A stretch of DNA of 64,000 nucleotides, taken from Bog-756 sp052326605 (lineage in GTDB: Bacteria; Actinomycetota; Acidimicrobiia; Acidimicrobiales; RAAP-2). The translations under genes and the position numbers were made by a program. Each line of letters opens with the position of its first letter. Within the stretch, counting starts at the first letter, position 1. The notes beneath the pieces are model-generated. The model did no database searches. It saw only the letters and a program-made list of their open reading frames with translations, and had not been told where the DNA came from. The stretch lies in contig JBKQMB010000036.1 in NCBI GenBank assembly GCA_052326605.1, forward strand, positions 22,644 to 86,643, read 5' to 3'. Shown here one piece after another: positions 1 through 8,373 of the stretch.

Positions 1-77
1 TCTCCGGCGCCCTGGAGCGCTCGCTGCGGCGCCCGTTCCGGGGCTGCCGGGGCTGCCCGAGGCCCCGGTTCCCGTGA
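1..77 (+). CDS. Possible C-terminal tail of an upstream gene (partial)
   Basis: One frame is open from the left edge to a TGA at 75-77. It reads as an Arg-, Cys- and Pro-rich tail. No domain can be recognised in 24 residues, so this may be chance in GC-rich sequence. It sits 27 bases before the start of the next gene. Confidence 0.2.
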   Translation, partial: SGALERSLRRPFRGCRGCPRPRFP

Positions 78-104
78 GGCAGCGCAGGCCGTGACCGGTA
101 CCGT

Positions 105-1409
105 TTGTTGGTGGCCCAGCTCGTCGTCGACATCGCTCCGCTGCGCCGGTACCCGGTGTTCCGCCGACTGTGGTTCGGCCAGATGGTGTCGGGGATGGGT
201 TCGCAGCTCACCCTGGTGGCGGTGTCGTACCAGGCATATCGGCTCACCCATTCGACCCTCGTCGTCGGCCTGATCGGCCTGGTCCAACTGGTGCCGCTGC
301 TGGCCGGGGCCCTCTGGGGCGGGACATTGGCCGACGCCATGGACCGGAGGAAGGTGTTGATCCTCACTCAGGTGGCAATGGCCGCCGCCATCGGGGGACT
401 GGCCGTCAACGCGTCGCTCCTCCATCCCGCCGTGTGGCCGCTGTTCGTCTGCACGGCGGCGAGTGCCGGCTTCCAAGGGGTCGACTGGCCGGCACGGCGG
501 GCCGCCCTGCCGATGCTGGTCGGCCCCGACGACGTGACCGCCGCCGTGGCCCTGCAGACCACGATCCAGACGCTCGCCCTGGTGGCCGGGCCCGCCCTGG
601 CGGGAGTGCTCATCGCCACCATCGGCCTGGGTGCCGTCTACGGCATCGACGTGGCCACGTTTTCCGTGGCCCTGGTTGCCGCCCTCCTCCTGCCGGCGCT
701 GGTCCCGAGCGGTGGCGGCACCCCGATGGGGCTGCGGTCGATGGCGGAGGGGTTCCACCACCTCCGCAAGGAGAAGCTCCTCTCGGCCACCTACTGGATC
801 GACCTCAACGCCATGATCTTCGGAATGCCGAGGGCCGTGTTCCCGGCCCTCGGCGTCGGCCTCTTCGGCGGCGGGGCGGGCGTGGTGGGACTGCTGTACG
901 CCGCACCCGGTGCCGGCGCGCTCCTCGGTTCGCTGGTCACCGGGTGGTGCAGCCGGGTCCGCCACCAGGGCCGCGCCATCGCCGCCTGCGTGGTGGTCTG
1001 GGGCGTGACCATCGGCCTGTTCGGGATCATCCCCGTGCTCTGGATCGGCCTGACCCTTCTGGCCCTCGCCGGCGCTGCCGACGTCGTCTCCGCGGTGTTC
1101 CGCCAGGCGGTGCAGATGCGGACGGTGCCCGAGCACCTCCAGGGACGGCTGTCGGGGACCTTCTTCGCCGTGGTGGCCGGGGGCCCCCGCCTGGGCGATG
1201 CCGAGACCGGCGTGGCCGCCGCCATCGGTGGACCGCAGTTCGCCGTGTGGTCGGGGGGGCTGGCGTGTGTGGCCGGCGTTGCCGTCCTGCTCTGGCGGGT
1301 TCCCGAGCTCTGGCGCGACAGCGGGGGCGGTGCGGCGCTGTCGGATGCGGCTCAGCAGGAGGCCATCGCCGAGGTCATCAGCGAACTGGGTGAAGGAGAG
1401 CCGCTCTAG
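105..1409 (+). CDS. MFS transporter, EntS-like (MFS_3)
   Basis: A 434-residue integral membrane protein with about 12 hydrophobic segments. It is probably a proton-coupled exporter of the MFS_3/enterobactin-exporter type. The loop after the second segment carries GGTLADAMDRRKV, the usual MFS cytoplasmic loop with conserved D and R residues. The length fits the family. The start is uncertain: TTG at 105, TTG at 108 and GTG at 111 are all in frame and no clear ribosome binding site is seen. The polar C-terminus after the last membrane segment (about residue 400) ends in an acidic tail. The substrate cannot be told from sequence. A hairpin just downstream may end transcription. Confidence 0.85.
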   Translation: MLVAQLVVDIAPLRRYPVFRRLWFGQMVSGMGSQLTLVAVSYQAYRLTHSTLVVGLIGLVQLVPLLAGALWGGTLADAMDRRKVLILTQVAMAAAIGGLAVNASLLHPAVWPLFVCTAASAGFQGVDWPARRAALPMLVGPDDVTAAVALQTTIQTLALVAGPALAGVLIATIGLGAVYGIDVATFSVALVAALLLPALVPSGGGTPMGLRSMAEGFHHLRKEKLLSATYWIDLNAMIFGMPRAVFPALGVGLFGGGAGVVGLLYAAPGAGALLGSLVTGWCSRVRHQGRAIAACVVVWGVTIGLFGIIPVLWIGLTLLALAGAADVVSAVFRQAVQMRTVPEHLQGRLSGTFFAVVAGGPRLGDAETGVAAAIGGPQFAVWSGGLACVAGVAVLLWRVPELWRDSGGGAALSDAAQQEAIAEVISELGEGEPL

Positions 1410-1430
1410 ATCGAGCCCTCGGTGGCCGCC

Positions 1431-1451
1431 ACGTCACGGGGTCCGTGACGT
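1431..1451 (+). terminator. Hairpin after the MFS gene
   Basis: A perfect 9-bp inverted repeat (ACGTCACGG / CCGTGACGT) with a 3-base loop starts 21 bases after the MFS stop codon. There is no T-run, which is common for actinobacterial terminators. It could instead be an operator for the next gene, which begins at 1494. Confidence 0.5.
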
Positions 1452-1493
1452 CGGGCAAGGGATCCGTTCCGTCGGGACGCTACCCTTCGGCTG

Positions 1494-2333
1494 GTGGACG
1501 ACAGCAGGCCGGGCGGAGCACCACCGGGGTGGTATCCCGACCCCTGGGGTGCAGCGGCGTGGCGGTGGTGGGACGGCTCTGGATGGACGGGCTACGCCTC
1601 CTCCCCACCGGTACCGACGCCTCCCACCGGGCAGGGGCCCGCCGGTGCCTACCCGTACCCGGGCTACTCACCCGTCGGTCCCCCGCCCCCCTCCGTCCAC
1701 GACCGGTTCGCCGCCGAGCAGCGGGCCGTCCCCTGGGGCAAGCGGGCCTTCTTCGGCTACCTCCTCATCGTCGGCCTCGGGCAGCTGACCGCCTGGCAGG
1801 AGGGGTCATGGCTCCGACACGTCTTCCACGTCGTCCGCACCCAGACCACCTTCGGCTCGGGCTACACCGACTTCCATCAGTCGGCCGCGCTGACCGCCAC
1901 CATCTGGCTGACCATCGGCGCGGAGGCTGCCGTGTACGTCGCTCTGCTCATCTGGCAGTACCGGGCGGCCAAGACCGCCCAGCTGCTGCGTCTCCCCGCT
2001 GCACTCTCCCCTGGCTTGGGCGTCGGCGGATGGTTCATCCCGGTGGTCAACTTCTGGTTCCCGTACCAGGCCATCCGGGACTGCCTGCCCCCCGGGGACG
2101 ACGGGCGCCGGGTGGTCTTCCGCATGTGGATGAGCTTCATCGCGGTGCTCGCGTCAGACATCATCACGACGGTGCTGGCCCTCGCCGGAACAACGGCAGC
2201 ATTCGCCTTCGCTGCGATCACCCTCGGTGCATGGGTCAGCTTCGCCGTGCACGGCGCCAGATCGGTGCGGCTGATCGCCGAGTCCCATCGGCGACTGGTC
2301 CGGCCGGACCGACCCGACGCCTTGGGCGGCTGA
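1494..2333 (+). CDS. DUF2510/DUF4328-type membrane protein
   Basis: A 279-residue protein that starts with GTG. Residues 11-35 carry the DUF2510 pattern (GWYPDPWG, then W-D-G-W), a short Trp-rich module common at the N-terminus of actinobacterial membrane proteins. A Pro-rich linker follows to about residue 65. From about residue 80 there are four or five hydrophobic segments with the LIWQYRAAK and GWFIPVVNFWFPY motifs typical of DUF4328. The function of both families is unknown. The gene converges with the HdeD-like gene, leaving only 35 bases between the stop codons. Confidence 0.8.
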   Translation: MDDSRPGGAPPGWYPDPWGAAAWRWWDGSGWTGYASSPPVPTPPTGQGPAGAYPYPGYSPVGPPPPSVHDRFAAEQRAVPWGKRAFFGYLLIVGLGQLTAWQEGSWLRHVFHVVRTQTTFGSGYTDFHQSAALTATIWLTIGAEAAVYVALLIWQYRAAKTAQLLRLPAALSPGLGVGGWFIPVVNFWFPYQAIRDCLPPGDDGRRVVFRMWMSFIAVLASDIITTVLALAGTTAAFAFAAITLGAWVSFAVHGARSVRLIAESHRRLVRPDRPDALGG

Positions 2334-2368
2334 GCGGTCAGACGCTCCGCCACCCGATGGACTGCCGC

Positions 2369-2959
2369 TCAGGCGGCCAGCCTGCGCAACTGCAGGGACA
2401 GGGCGATCTCCAGCAGTCCGTAGATGATCAGCCAGATGCCCATGATGACGGCCAGCGTGGCCAGGGTGATGTGGGGCACGACCAGGGTCACCACACCGGC
2501 GGCGAAGGCGAGGACGCCCATGACGATGCGCCACGTACGGGCCGGCGAGCCGTGGTCGCTGTAGGCACTGAAGAACTCGATGATCCCCCCGACGATCCAG
2601 AACAGGCCGAGGAGGAAGGCCAACGTGGTCACGGTCTCCTCGGTACGGCGGAGGAAGAACACACCGATGATCACCGAAAACAGCCCGAGGACGGCCATGA
2701 GCCATCGGGTGCCCCCGCTGTCCTCGTCATCGGCGATGGCCATGACGATCCGGAAGAGCCCGGCGACGAACAGCCAGATGCCGATCACGATGGCGACGAA
2801 GTAGATGGTGTCCTTCGGACGGAGCACGACCAGCACCCCGATGCCCAGGGTCACCAGGCCGAAGAACAGCACCCATCCCCACGATCGGCCGACCAGCCGC
2901 AGGATGTCGCCCTCCTGCGCCGTCAGGTCTGGCCCCGCTGATCCGTCTGCTCCCACCAT
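2369..2959 (-). CDS. HdeD/DUF308 family membrane protein
   Basis: A 196-residue protein with six hydrophobic segments arranged as three internal repeats, each ending in a G-I-W-L or L-L-G-L-F-W-I-V-G-G pattern. This is the architecture of the HdeD/DUF308 family, whose E. coli member is linked to acid resistance. I chose the ATG at 2959 because GGAGG lies just upstream; the frame stays open to 3019 but has no such signal there. No partner gene is adjacent, so the role here is unknown. Confidence 0.85.
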   Translation of the reverse strand: MVGADGSAGPDLTAQEGDILRLVGRSWGWVLFFGLVTLGIGVLVVLRPKDTIYFVAIVIGIWLFVAGLFRIVMAIADDEDSGGTRWLMAVLGLFSVIIGVFFLRRTEETVTTLAFLLGLFWIVGGIIEFFSAYSDHGSPARTWRIVMGVLAFAAGVVTLVVPHITLATLAVIMGIWLIIYGLLEIALSLQLRRLAA

Positions 2960-3123
2960 GGCAACCTCCGTCTGGTTGGTGCGGTCCCCCGCCCGGGAAA
3001 CGCGTTGTCCGCATGACACCTTAGGACCGGCCCTCCGCAGGGACGCGGACCGTGAGCTGGAATGATCGCCACTCGCCCCCGCCCGGCGGCCACTTCCGCA
3101 GCAGGCCGGCTGCCGCCTTCGGG

Positions 3124-4020
3124 TCAGTCGGCGGCAGCAGTGGCCCCGGCCACGAGCTCCTCACTGGTCGACCACAGCCGGGCCGCCGCCGCCTCGTTGC
3201 GAGCCGCAGCAGAGGGTGTCCTGGACCTGCACCTGACGAAGTACCGGCCGGTGACGCCGGCCACGTCGGGCGACGATGCCAGGTAGACAGACGTGCGCGC
3301 TCCCTGCTCGGGAGTGAGGATGAACGGCCTGATCACCTTCACCCCGAAGGCCAGGAACCCCGTGGCATCACCGTCGCGTGCGTACCCGGTGGCGACCGTT
3401 CCGGGATGCAGGCAGTTGGCGGTCACCCCGGTGCCGGCCAGCCGACGGGCCAGCTCGTCGGTGAAGAGGACGTTGGCCAGCTTCGATCGGCCGTAGACCT
3501 GCAAGCCCTTGTAGCCGCGGCGCGACTGCAGGTCGTCGAAGTCCATGCCGTGACGGGCCGAGCGGTGGGCGGTCGAGGCCACGTTCACCACGCGGGCCGG
3601 AGCGGATGCGATGAGCCGATCGAGTAGGAGCCGGGTCAGCAAGAACGGGCCGAGATGGTTGATGCCGAAGGTGGCCTCGAATCCGTCGGCCGTCTCGGTC
3701 CGCTCGGTGAGGACGAGGCCGGCGTTGTTCACCAGGACGTGTATCTGGTCGTACCGGTCGAGCAGAACGCCTGCACCCTTCCGTACCGACGCCAGGTCGG
3801 CCAGGTCGAACACCACCAGGTCCACCTGGTCCGAGCCGCTGGAACGGCGGATGTCGGCCAGCGCCTCGCTCCCGCGGGACTCGCTGCGGGCGGTGATCAC
3901 CGTGCGGGCACCCGCCCCGGCCAGGGCGGCCGCGGTCGCCTTGCCCATGCCCGAATTGCCACCGGTGATCACCACGGTCTTGCCGTCCATGGGGGTCACG
4001 ACCTTCGCTGCTGGGCTCAT
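3124..4020 (-). CDS. Short-chain dehydrogenase/reductase
   Basis: A 298-residue SDR. TGGNSGMG at residues 19-26 is the Rossmann cofactor motif, NNAG follows near residue 97, and the catalytic Tyr-Lys pair is in YGRSK. An arginine in the first beta-alpha unit (TARSESRG) suggests NADP(H) preference. The long C-terminal region with PEQGARTSVYLASSPDVAGVTGRYF resembles the WW-oxidoreductase/retinol dehydrogenase-like subgroup. The ATG at 4020 has AAGGATCTCC immediately before it. The next gene on this strand (FTR1) ends downstream at 4146 relative to the window but lies upstream in transcription, with a 125-base gap. The substrate is unknown. Confidence 0.9.
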   Translation of the reverse strand: MSPAAKVVTPMDGKTVVITGGNSGMGKATAAALAGAGARTVITARSESRGSEALADIRRSSGSDQVDLVVFDLADLASVRKGAGVLLDRYDQIHVLVNNAGLVLTERTETADGFEATFGINHLGPFLLTRLLLDRLIASAPARVVNVASTAHRSARHGMDFDDLQSRRGYKGLQVYGRSKLANVLFTDELARRLAGTGVTANCLHPGTVATGYARDGDATGFLAFGVKVIRPFILTPEQGARTSVYLASSPDVAGVTGRYFVRCRSRTPSAAARNEAAAARLWSTSEELVAGATAAAD

Positions 4021-4145
4021 GGAGATCCTTCCGCACCGTTCGGCCGGCCCGACCGTCGGGTGCCGCGTCCGACGCTATTGCCCCGGGAGCCACCGTGCTT
4101 CGGCCATGAGACGGCAGCGTCGTCCCGGGAGGCGGCGGGCGCGAT

Positions 4146-5141
4146 CTACCGTGCGGTCGACCCGGCAGACCCGCCGGATCCCCGCCAGGCGGTGGTAGCG
4201 GCCGGAGCCGCCGTCGGGACCGGCCCGACGACGTCGGCGGCGATCACGGCAGAGGGGGACGCCGACGGTGCCGTTGCCGGGTCATCCGCCACTGCCCTGG
4301 GCGATCCCCTGCGGGCACGGCGGCCCATCGTGATGAACAGGGTGGCCGACACGGAGACGAAGGCGACCCAGACCACGAGTTGCAGCACGGTGGGCTGATC
4401 GGCGTAGCCGAGCAGGCTGTGGAAGACGTCGCCGAGCGAGCTGCTCTCACTCATGAAGCTGCTCGTGTTCCAGACCGGGTGCTCGAGGAAGGGGAGCCAG
4501 CCGAGCTGCTGCATGTTCTCGACCGCGTCAGCCAGCAGGCCGGCGGCGAACACCATCAGCACCACGCCGACGACCCGGAAGAACAGCCCGAGGTTGAGAC
4601 GTCGCCCGAGCTTGAAGATCACGTACGCGATCGTCATCGCCACCGCCAGGCCGACCACCGCTCCGAGGAGCAGTGCCTTGCCGTGGGCGCCCGTGGCGGA
4701 CTGGGTCGACGAGGCGAACACGATGGCCAGGGTGAACACCATCGTCTCGAGCCCTTCGCGGCCGACCGCCTGGAACGCCAGCAGGCCCAAGCCGAAACGA
4801 GCCTTGCCGTTGAGGGCCTTCTCGGAGCGGCGCTGGAGGTCGGCGGACATGGTCCGGCTGTGGGACTGCATCCAGAAGGTCATGTAGGTCAGGACCGACG
4901 CGGCCACCAGGAAGGTGATCGTCTCGAAGACGGTCTGCACAGTCGATCCCTCGTACTGCTTGATCACCAGGTACGCGGCGACCCCTCCGCCGATCACCAG
5001 CACCAGGGCGGCGGCCACACCGAGGAACACGTCACGGAAGTGGCGGCGTTGCCCGATCTTGTCGAGGTAGGCCAGCAGGATGGCCACGATGATGCTGGCC
5101 TCGATCCCCTCGCGGAGGAAGATGACGAAGGTGGGGATCAT
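4146..5141 (-). CDS. FTR1-family iron permease (EfeU-like)
   Basis: A 331-residue inner membrane permease for iron. Both FTR1 signature motifs are present: REGIE at residues 10-14 and REGLE at 128-132, each at the start of a hydrophobic segment. There are about seven membrane segments and an Ala/Pro-rich cytoplasmic tail of about 45 residues. In EfeUOB systems the permease works with a periplasmic EfeO and a haem peroxidase EfeB; neither is next to this gene, so it may act alone or with partners elsewhere. No Shine-Dalgarno is visible before the ATG. An iron box lies 37 bases upstream, so expression in low iron is likely. Confidence 0.9.
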   Translation of the reverse strand: MIPTFVIFLREGIEASIIVAILLAYLDKIGQRRHFRDVFLGVAAALVLVIGGGVAAYLVIKQYEGSTVQTVFETITFLVAASVLTYMTFWMQSHSRTMSADLQRRSEKALNGKARFGLGLLAFQAVGREGLETMVFTLAIVFASSTQSATGAHGKALLLGAVVGLAVAMTIAYVIFKLGRRLNLGLFFRVVGVVLMVFAAGLLADAVENMQQLGWLPFLEHPVWNTSSFMSESSSLGDVFHSLLGYADQPTVLQLVVWVAFVSVSATLFITMGRRARRGSPRAVADDPATAPSASPSAVIAADVVGPVPTAAPAATTAWRGSGGSAGSTAR

Positions 5142-5177
5142 CGAGGCGCTGCGGCCAGTTCACACATAGCTCAGACA

Positions 5178-5196
5178 TTAGGTAAGCCTAATTTCA
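5178..5196 (-). promoter_or_regulatory. IdeR/DtxR-type iron box
   Basis: TTAGGTAAGCCTAATTTCA matches the 19-bp IdeR/DtxR consensus (TWAGGTWAGSCTWACCTWA) across its first half and centre, with a weaker second half. On the minus strand TTAGGC (5191-5186) and TATGTG (5168-5163) are 17 bases apart and could be the -35 and -10 elements, so a bound repressor would cover the -35. This fits iron-dependent repression of the FTR1 permease. It is recognised by eye and no binding score was calculated. Confidence 0.7.
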
Positions 5197-5277
5197 CAGG
5201 TATGTCAACCCTGCGCCCCAGCGTGCACGGGATCCGGTCCACAGACCGGCAGGGGCCGACGGCCGGCCGATCGGCCC

Positions 5278-5829
5278 TCAACCCACCTTGTGCAGCGTGT
5301 TGTGGTCGGTGTGGTGGAAGGGGTCGGCGAACTCCTTCATCTTGAGCATCGTCGTCTCGCTGTACGACCAGGTGCCGTCGGCCACGGTGATGGTCACCTC
5401 GTAGCTCAGCGAGCTGGCGTTGGCGGCCAGGTACTTGCCCTCGCCGATCGTGTACTGGTCGCCGCCCAGCGTCGCACCGAGTGTGAACTCGGTGGCATCT
5501 GCGGCGGCGATGCCCCCGGCGAGCACGGTGATGCCGCGGGGCACCACGAAGCCCCGGAGGACCTCACCGGTAGCCGCGTCCCACAGCCAGTAGCCCACCT
5601 CGGTGTGGAAGGGGTTGTCCTCGCTGCCGCGCCACATGGCCGTCTTGTAGTCGAGGCCGTAGAGGTGCTGGCTCCCGTTGTCGACCGGCCCGAAGGGCTT
5701 CATCGTGAGCTTCTCGCTGTAGGGGGTGCCCAGCACCTTCCCCTCGGCGTGCGAGAAGGCGGTGTCCAGGCCGCCTTCGGCTTCCCACTCACCCACCAGT
5801 GCCCACAGGGGGCCCCATTCGTTGCTCAT
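5278..5829 (-). CDS. Nitrobindin-like (DUF1794/FABP-like) beta-barrel protein
   Basis: A 183-residue protein. The opening LWALVGEWEAEG resembles the GxWxGxG start of the nitrobindin/THAP4-like lipocalin family, and the alternating polar/hydrophobic strands that follow (YSEKLTMKPFG, GYWLWDAATGEVLRGF) fit a ten-stranded barrel. Characterised members bind haem at a C-terminal histidine and handle nitric oxide or peroxynitrite; the histidines near the end (FHHTDHNTLH) are candidates. The ATG at 5829 was chosen because the family begins at this point. The frame is open for a further 110 codons upstream but with composition typical of non-coding GC-rich sequence. Confidence 0.75.
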   Translation of the reverse strand: MSNEWGPLWALVGEWEAEGGLDTAFSHAEGKVLGTPYSEKLTMKPFGPVDNGSQHLYGLDYKTAMWRGSEDNPFHTEVGYWLWDAATGEVLRGFVVPRGITVLAGGIAAADATEFTLGATLGGDQYTIGEGKYLAANASSLSYEVTITVADGTWSYSETTMLKMKEFADPFHHTDHNTLHKVG

Positions 5830-6009
5830 GCTTGCATCCGATCTTCCGAGGACGTCGTGGACCGTCAGCCTAGGCCCACTGTGGCCGAACGTGCCCCATT
5901 CCGTGCGTGCGGTGGCGCCTGGTTCGGCGGCCAGGCGGGCCGATCCCCCGAGTGGACCTCCGCACGGACCGGTGTCCCGTCGCCCGCGCTCTACCTGTAG
6001 CGCCCGGGC

Positions 6010-6408
6010 ATGGCACTCGATGAACAGGAGTACATCCTGTTGACCACCTTTCGGCGGGACCGCACACCGGTGGCCACGCCGGTGTGGGTCGTACCCCTCG
6101 AAGACGGCAGGCTCGGTTTCTGGACCAGCTCGGGATCGACCAAGGCCAAGCGCCTGGCTCACACCGGTCGGGTCACCGTCCAGCCCTGCGACGTCCGCGG
6201 CGCCGGATCACCGCCGGCACCTGCCCGACCGATGCCACCGCACGGCTGGTCAGCGGAGCCGACTACGAGGCGATCCAGCAGAAGGTCCGGGCCAAGTACG
6301 GCCTCATGGCCACGACGTCGAAGCTCCTGAACACCGTGGGTGGCACGCTCAAAGGCAAGCGCATCCCCTGCGGCGATCGCGTGCGTGGTCATCACCCTGG
6401 CCGGCTGA
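6010..6408 (+). pseudogene. PPOX-class flavin/F420-dependent enzyme, two compensating frameshifts
   Basis: The first frame (from the ATG at 6010) reads through EYILLTTFRRDRTPVATPVW and TSSGSTKAKRLAHTGRVTVQ, typical of PPOX-class F420/FMN oxidoreductases. Near 6197-6205 the match moves to another frame (RITAGTCPTDATARLV, then YEAIQQKVRAKYGLM). Near 6375 it moves back to the first frame, ending VVITLAG and a TGA at 6406-6408. The combined length of about 132 residues fits the family. As written, the first frame stops at 6330. Either the gene is inactive or the sequence has one missing and one extra base. It converges with cysE. Confidence 0.7.
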
Positions 6409-6417
6409 GGTCCGTCC

Positions 6418-7122
6418 CTAGATCGAGAAGTCCTCGCCCGACCACACCCCTGCCTCGGACGGGCGGGCGTCCCGGCGGTCAGCGGCGCTGCCGTCGAGGG
6501 CCGTCTCCAGCTGGTCGACCCGCCGAAGCAGTGACTGCAGGCTGGTGCCGAGGAGGTCCGGCATCAGGGTGTCCTCGAGGTCCGGGGGCGCCCCGGCCGA
6601 CCGCGGCCTGGATCGGGCGATGACCTGGCCGGGCACGCCGACCACCACCGAGTTGGGCGGTACGTCCTTGACCACTACGGCATTGGCCCCGATGCGGCTG
6701 TCGTCGCCGATGGTCACCGGCCCGAGCACCTTGGCCCCGGCCCCGACGGTGACCCGGTCGCCGAGTGTCGGGTGGCGCTTGCCGTGCTCGAGGCTGGTGC
6801 CGCCCAGGGTGACGCCCTGGTAGAGGGTCACGTCCTCGCCGACCTCGGCGGTCTCGCCGATGACCACACCGGTGGCGTGGTCGATGAACAGGCCGGCCCC
6901 GAGGGTGGCTGCGGGGTGGATGTCCACCCCGGTGAGCGCCTGGGCCAGAGCGGCGGTCACCCGGGCGGCGAAGGGGTACCCGCCCTCCCACAGCGCGTGG
7001 CTGGCCCGGTGGGCCCAGATGGCGTGCACCCCCGGGTAGCACAGGGCGATCTCCCAGGCGGAGCGTGCCGCGGGGTCGCGATCGCGTGCCGCCTGGAGAT
7101 CGCTGCGCAGTGCGGCCAGCAT
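6418..7122 (-). CDS. cysE: Serine O-acetyltransferase
   Basis: A 234-residue enzyme that acetylates L-serine with acetyl-CoA, the first step of cysteine synthesis. The N-terminal helical part has RDPAARSAWEIALCYPG. The left-handed beta-helix runs from about residue 70 to 165 with hexapeptide repeats, and HPAATLGAGLFIDHATG contains the catalytic Asp-His region. The ~60-residue C-terminal extension does not end in the canonical Ile-containing peptide that docks CysK, although the last residue is isoleucine (EDFSI), which could serve. The ATG at 7122 is 19 bases after the cysK stop, so the two are one operon. Confidence 0.93.
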   Translation of the reverse strand: MLAALRSDLQAARDRDPAARSAWEIALCYPGVHAIWAHRASHALWEGGYPFAARVTAALAQALTGVDIHPAATLGAGLFIDHATGVVIGETAEVGEDVTLYQGVTLGGTSLEHGKRHPTLGDRVTVGAGAKVLGPVTIGDDSRIGANAVVVKDVPPNSVVVGVPGQVIARSRPRSAGAPPDLEDTLMPDLLGTSLQSLLRRVDQLETALDGSAADRRDARPSEAGVWSGEDFSI

Positions 7123-7141
7123 CGTCTTTCGGTCCGCCCGG

Positions 7142-8077
7142 TCAGTCGCTCAGGCCGGCGAACAGCGCGGTGGACAGGTACCGCTCGCCGAAGGAGGGGA
7201 TGACCACCACGATCAGCTTGCCGGCGTTCTCGGGCCGACCCGCCAGCTGGAGAGCGGCCCAGATGGCCGCACCCGAGGAGATACCCACGAGCAGGCCCTC
7301 CTCCTTGGCCGCCCGGCGGGCGAGGTCGAAGGCATCGTCGTTCCCCACGGTGATGATCTCGTCGATGATGTCGGTGTCGAGGATGGCGGGGACGAAGCCC
7401 GCCCCGATGCCCTGGATGGGGTGGGGGCCCTTCTGTCCCCCCGACAGCACCGGGGAGGCGGCCGGCTCGACGGCGACCACCTTGACCGAGGGCTTGCGCT
7501 CCCTGAGCACCTCGCCGACCCCGGTGATGGTCCCCCCGGTGCCGACCCCGGCCACGAAGATGTCGACCTCGCCGTCGGTGTCCGACCAGATCTCCTCGGC
7601 CGTGGTCGCCCGGTGGATGGCCGGGTTGGCCGGGTTCTCGAACTGCTGGGGGACGAAGTAGCGCGGGTCGGACTTGGCCAGCTCCTCGGCCTTGGCGATG
7701 GCGCCCGGCATGCCGTCGGGTCCCGGAGTCAGCACCAGCTCGGCGCCGTAGGCGCGCAGCAGAGCCCGGCGCTCCTTGGACATGGTCTCGGGCATGGTGA
7801 AGGTGGCCTTGTAGCCACGGGCTGCGCACACCATGGCCAGAGCGATGCCGGTGTTCCCACTGGTGGGCTCCAAGATGATGGTGTCGGGTCCGATCAGGCC
7901 CGCCTTCTCGGCGGCGTCGATCATGGAGACACCGATGCGGTCCTTGACGCTGCCCGCCGGGTTGAAGAACTCGAGCTTGGCCACGACCTGGGCGTCGAGG
8001 CCCTCGGTCAGCCGGCGCAACCGGACCAGCGGGGTGTTGCCGATCAGCTGGGTGATGTCGTCTGCGATCTTCGTCAT
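7142..8077 (-). CDS. cysK: Cysteine synthase (O-acetylserine sulfhydrylase)
   Basis: A 311-residue PLP enzyme that makes cysteine from O-acetylserine and sulfide. K45 in NPAGSVKDR is the PLP lysine, TSGNTG binds the substrate carboxylate, and GTGGTITG is the phosphate-binding loop. The ATG at 8077 was chosen because AGAAAGG lies 10 bases upstream. The ATG at 8086 is only one base from that site, and the open frame to 8197 has no support. The gene is first in a cysK-cysE operon and carries a promoter with an overlapping inverted repeat upstream. Confidence 0.94.
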   Translation of the reverse strand: MTKIADDITQLIGNTPLVRLRRLTEGLDAQVVAKLEFFNPAGSVKDRIGVSMIDAAEKAGLIGPDTIILEPTSGNTGIALAMVCAARGYKATFTMPETMSKERRALLRAYGAELVLTPGPDGMPGAIAKAEELAKSDPRYFVPQQFENPANPAIHRATTAEEIWSDTDGEVDIFVAGVGTGGTITGVGEVLRERKPSVKVVAVEPAASPVLSGGQKGPHPIQGIGAGFVPAILDTDIIDEIITVGNDDAFDLARRAAKEEGLLVGISSGAAIWAALQLAGRPENAGKLIVVVIPSFGERYLSTALFAGLSD

Positions 8078-8125
8078 GGTCGTCATGCCTTTCTCGAGTG
8101 CACAGGTCACCAACGATTCAGGACC

Positions 8126-8154
8126 GACTGTACGGTCATAAAGCTGACCGGACA
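8126..8154 (-). promoter_or_regulatory. Putative cysK promoter
   Basis: On the minus strand TTGTCC (8154-8149) and TACAGT (8131-8126) are separated by 17 bases, a good fit to primary sigma-factor -35/-10 elements. Transcription would start near 8119, giving a leader of about 40 bases. The -35 hexamer is part of the inverted repeat at 8149-8169. Confidence 0.5.
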
Positions 8155-8169
8155 AGTCGGGTTTGTCCG
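8149..8169. promoter_or_regulatory. Operator-like inverted repeat at cysK
   Basis: CGGACAA-N7-TTGTCCG is a perfect 7-bp inverted repeat. Its inner arm overlaps the predicted -35 of cysK, as expected for a dimeric repressor or activator site. A second short repeat (GACCG-N6-CGGTC, 8122-8137) overlaps the -10. The cognate regulator is not in this window. Confidence 0.45.
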
Positions 8170-8373
8170 ATGGAGGCAGCGCATTGTGGAGTGACATACC
8201 TCAGGTAGGACGCTCGGGTTGATGTCGGTCACCGGGCAGCGAGCTGCCATTCGACCCGGATGAGTGAGGAGTGGCAACGTGGCAAGCCAGGAGACCGCCC
8301 ATTTGCCACTGCACCGCCTGGCGGCGGACGCGGGCAGCTCCCGGGCCTGAGGTCCACGGGGCCGGCCGTCGGC

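Noticed and set aside
8078..8197. Longer cysK start at 8197
   Set aside because: The extra 40 residues cover the promoter and operator-like sequence and do not match the family N-terminus.
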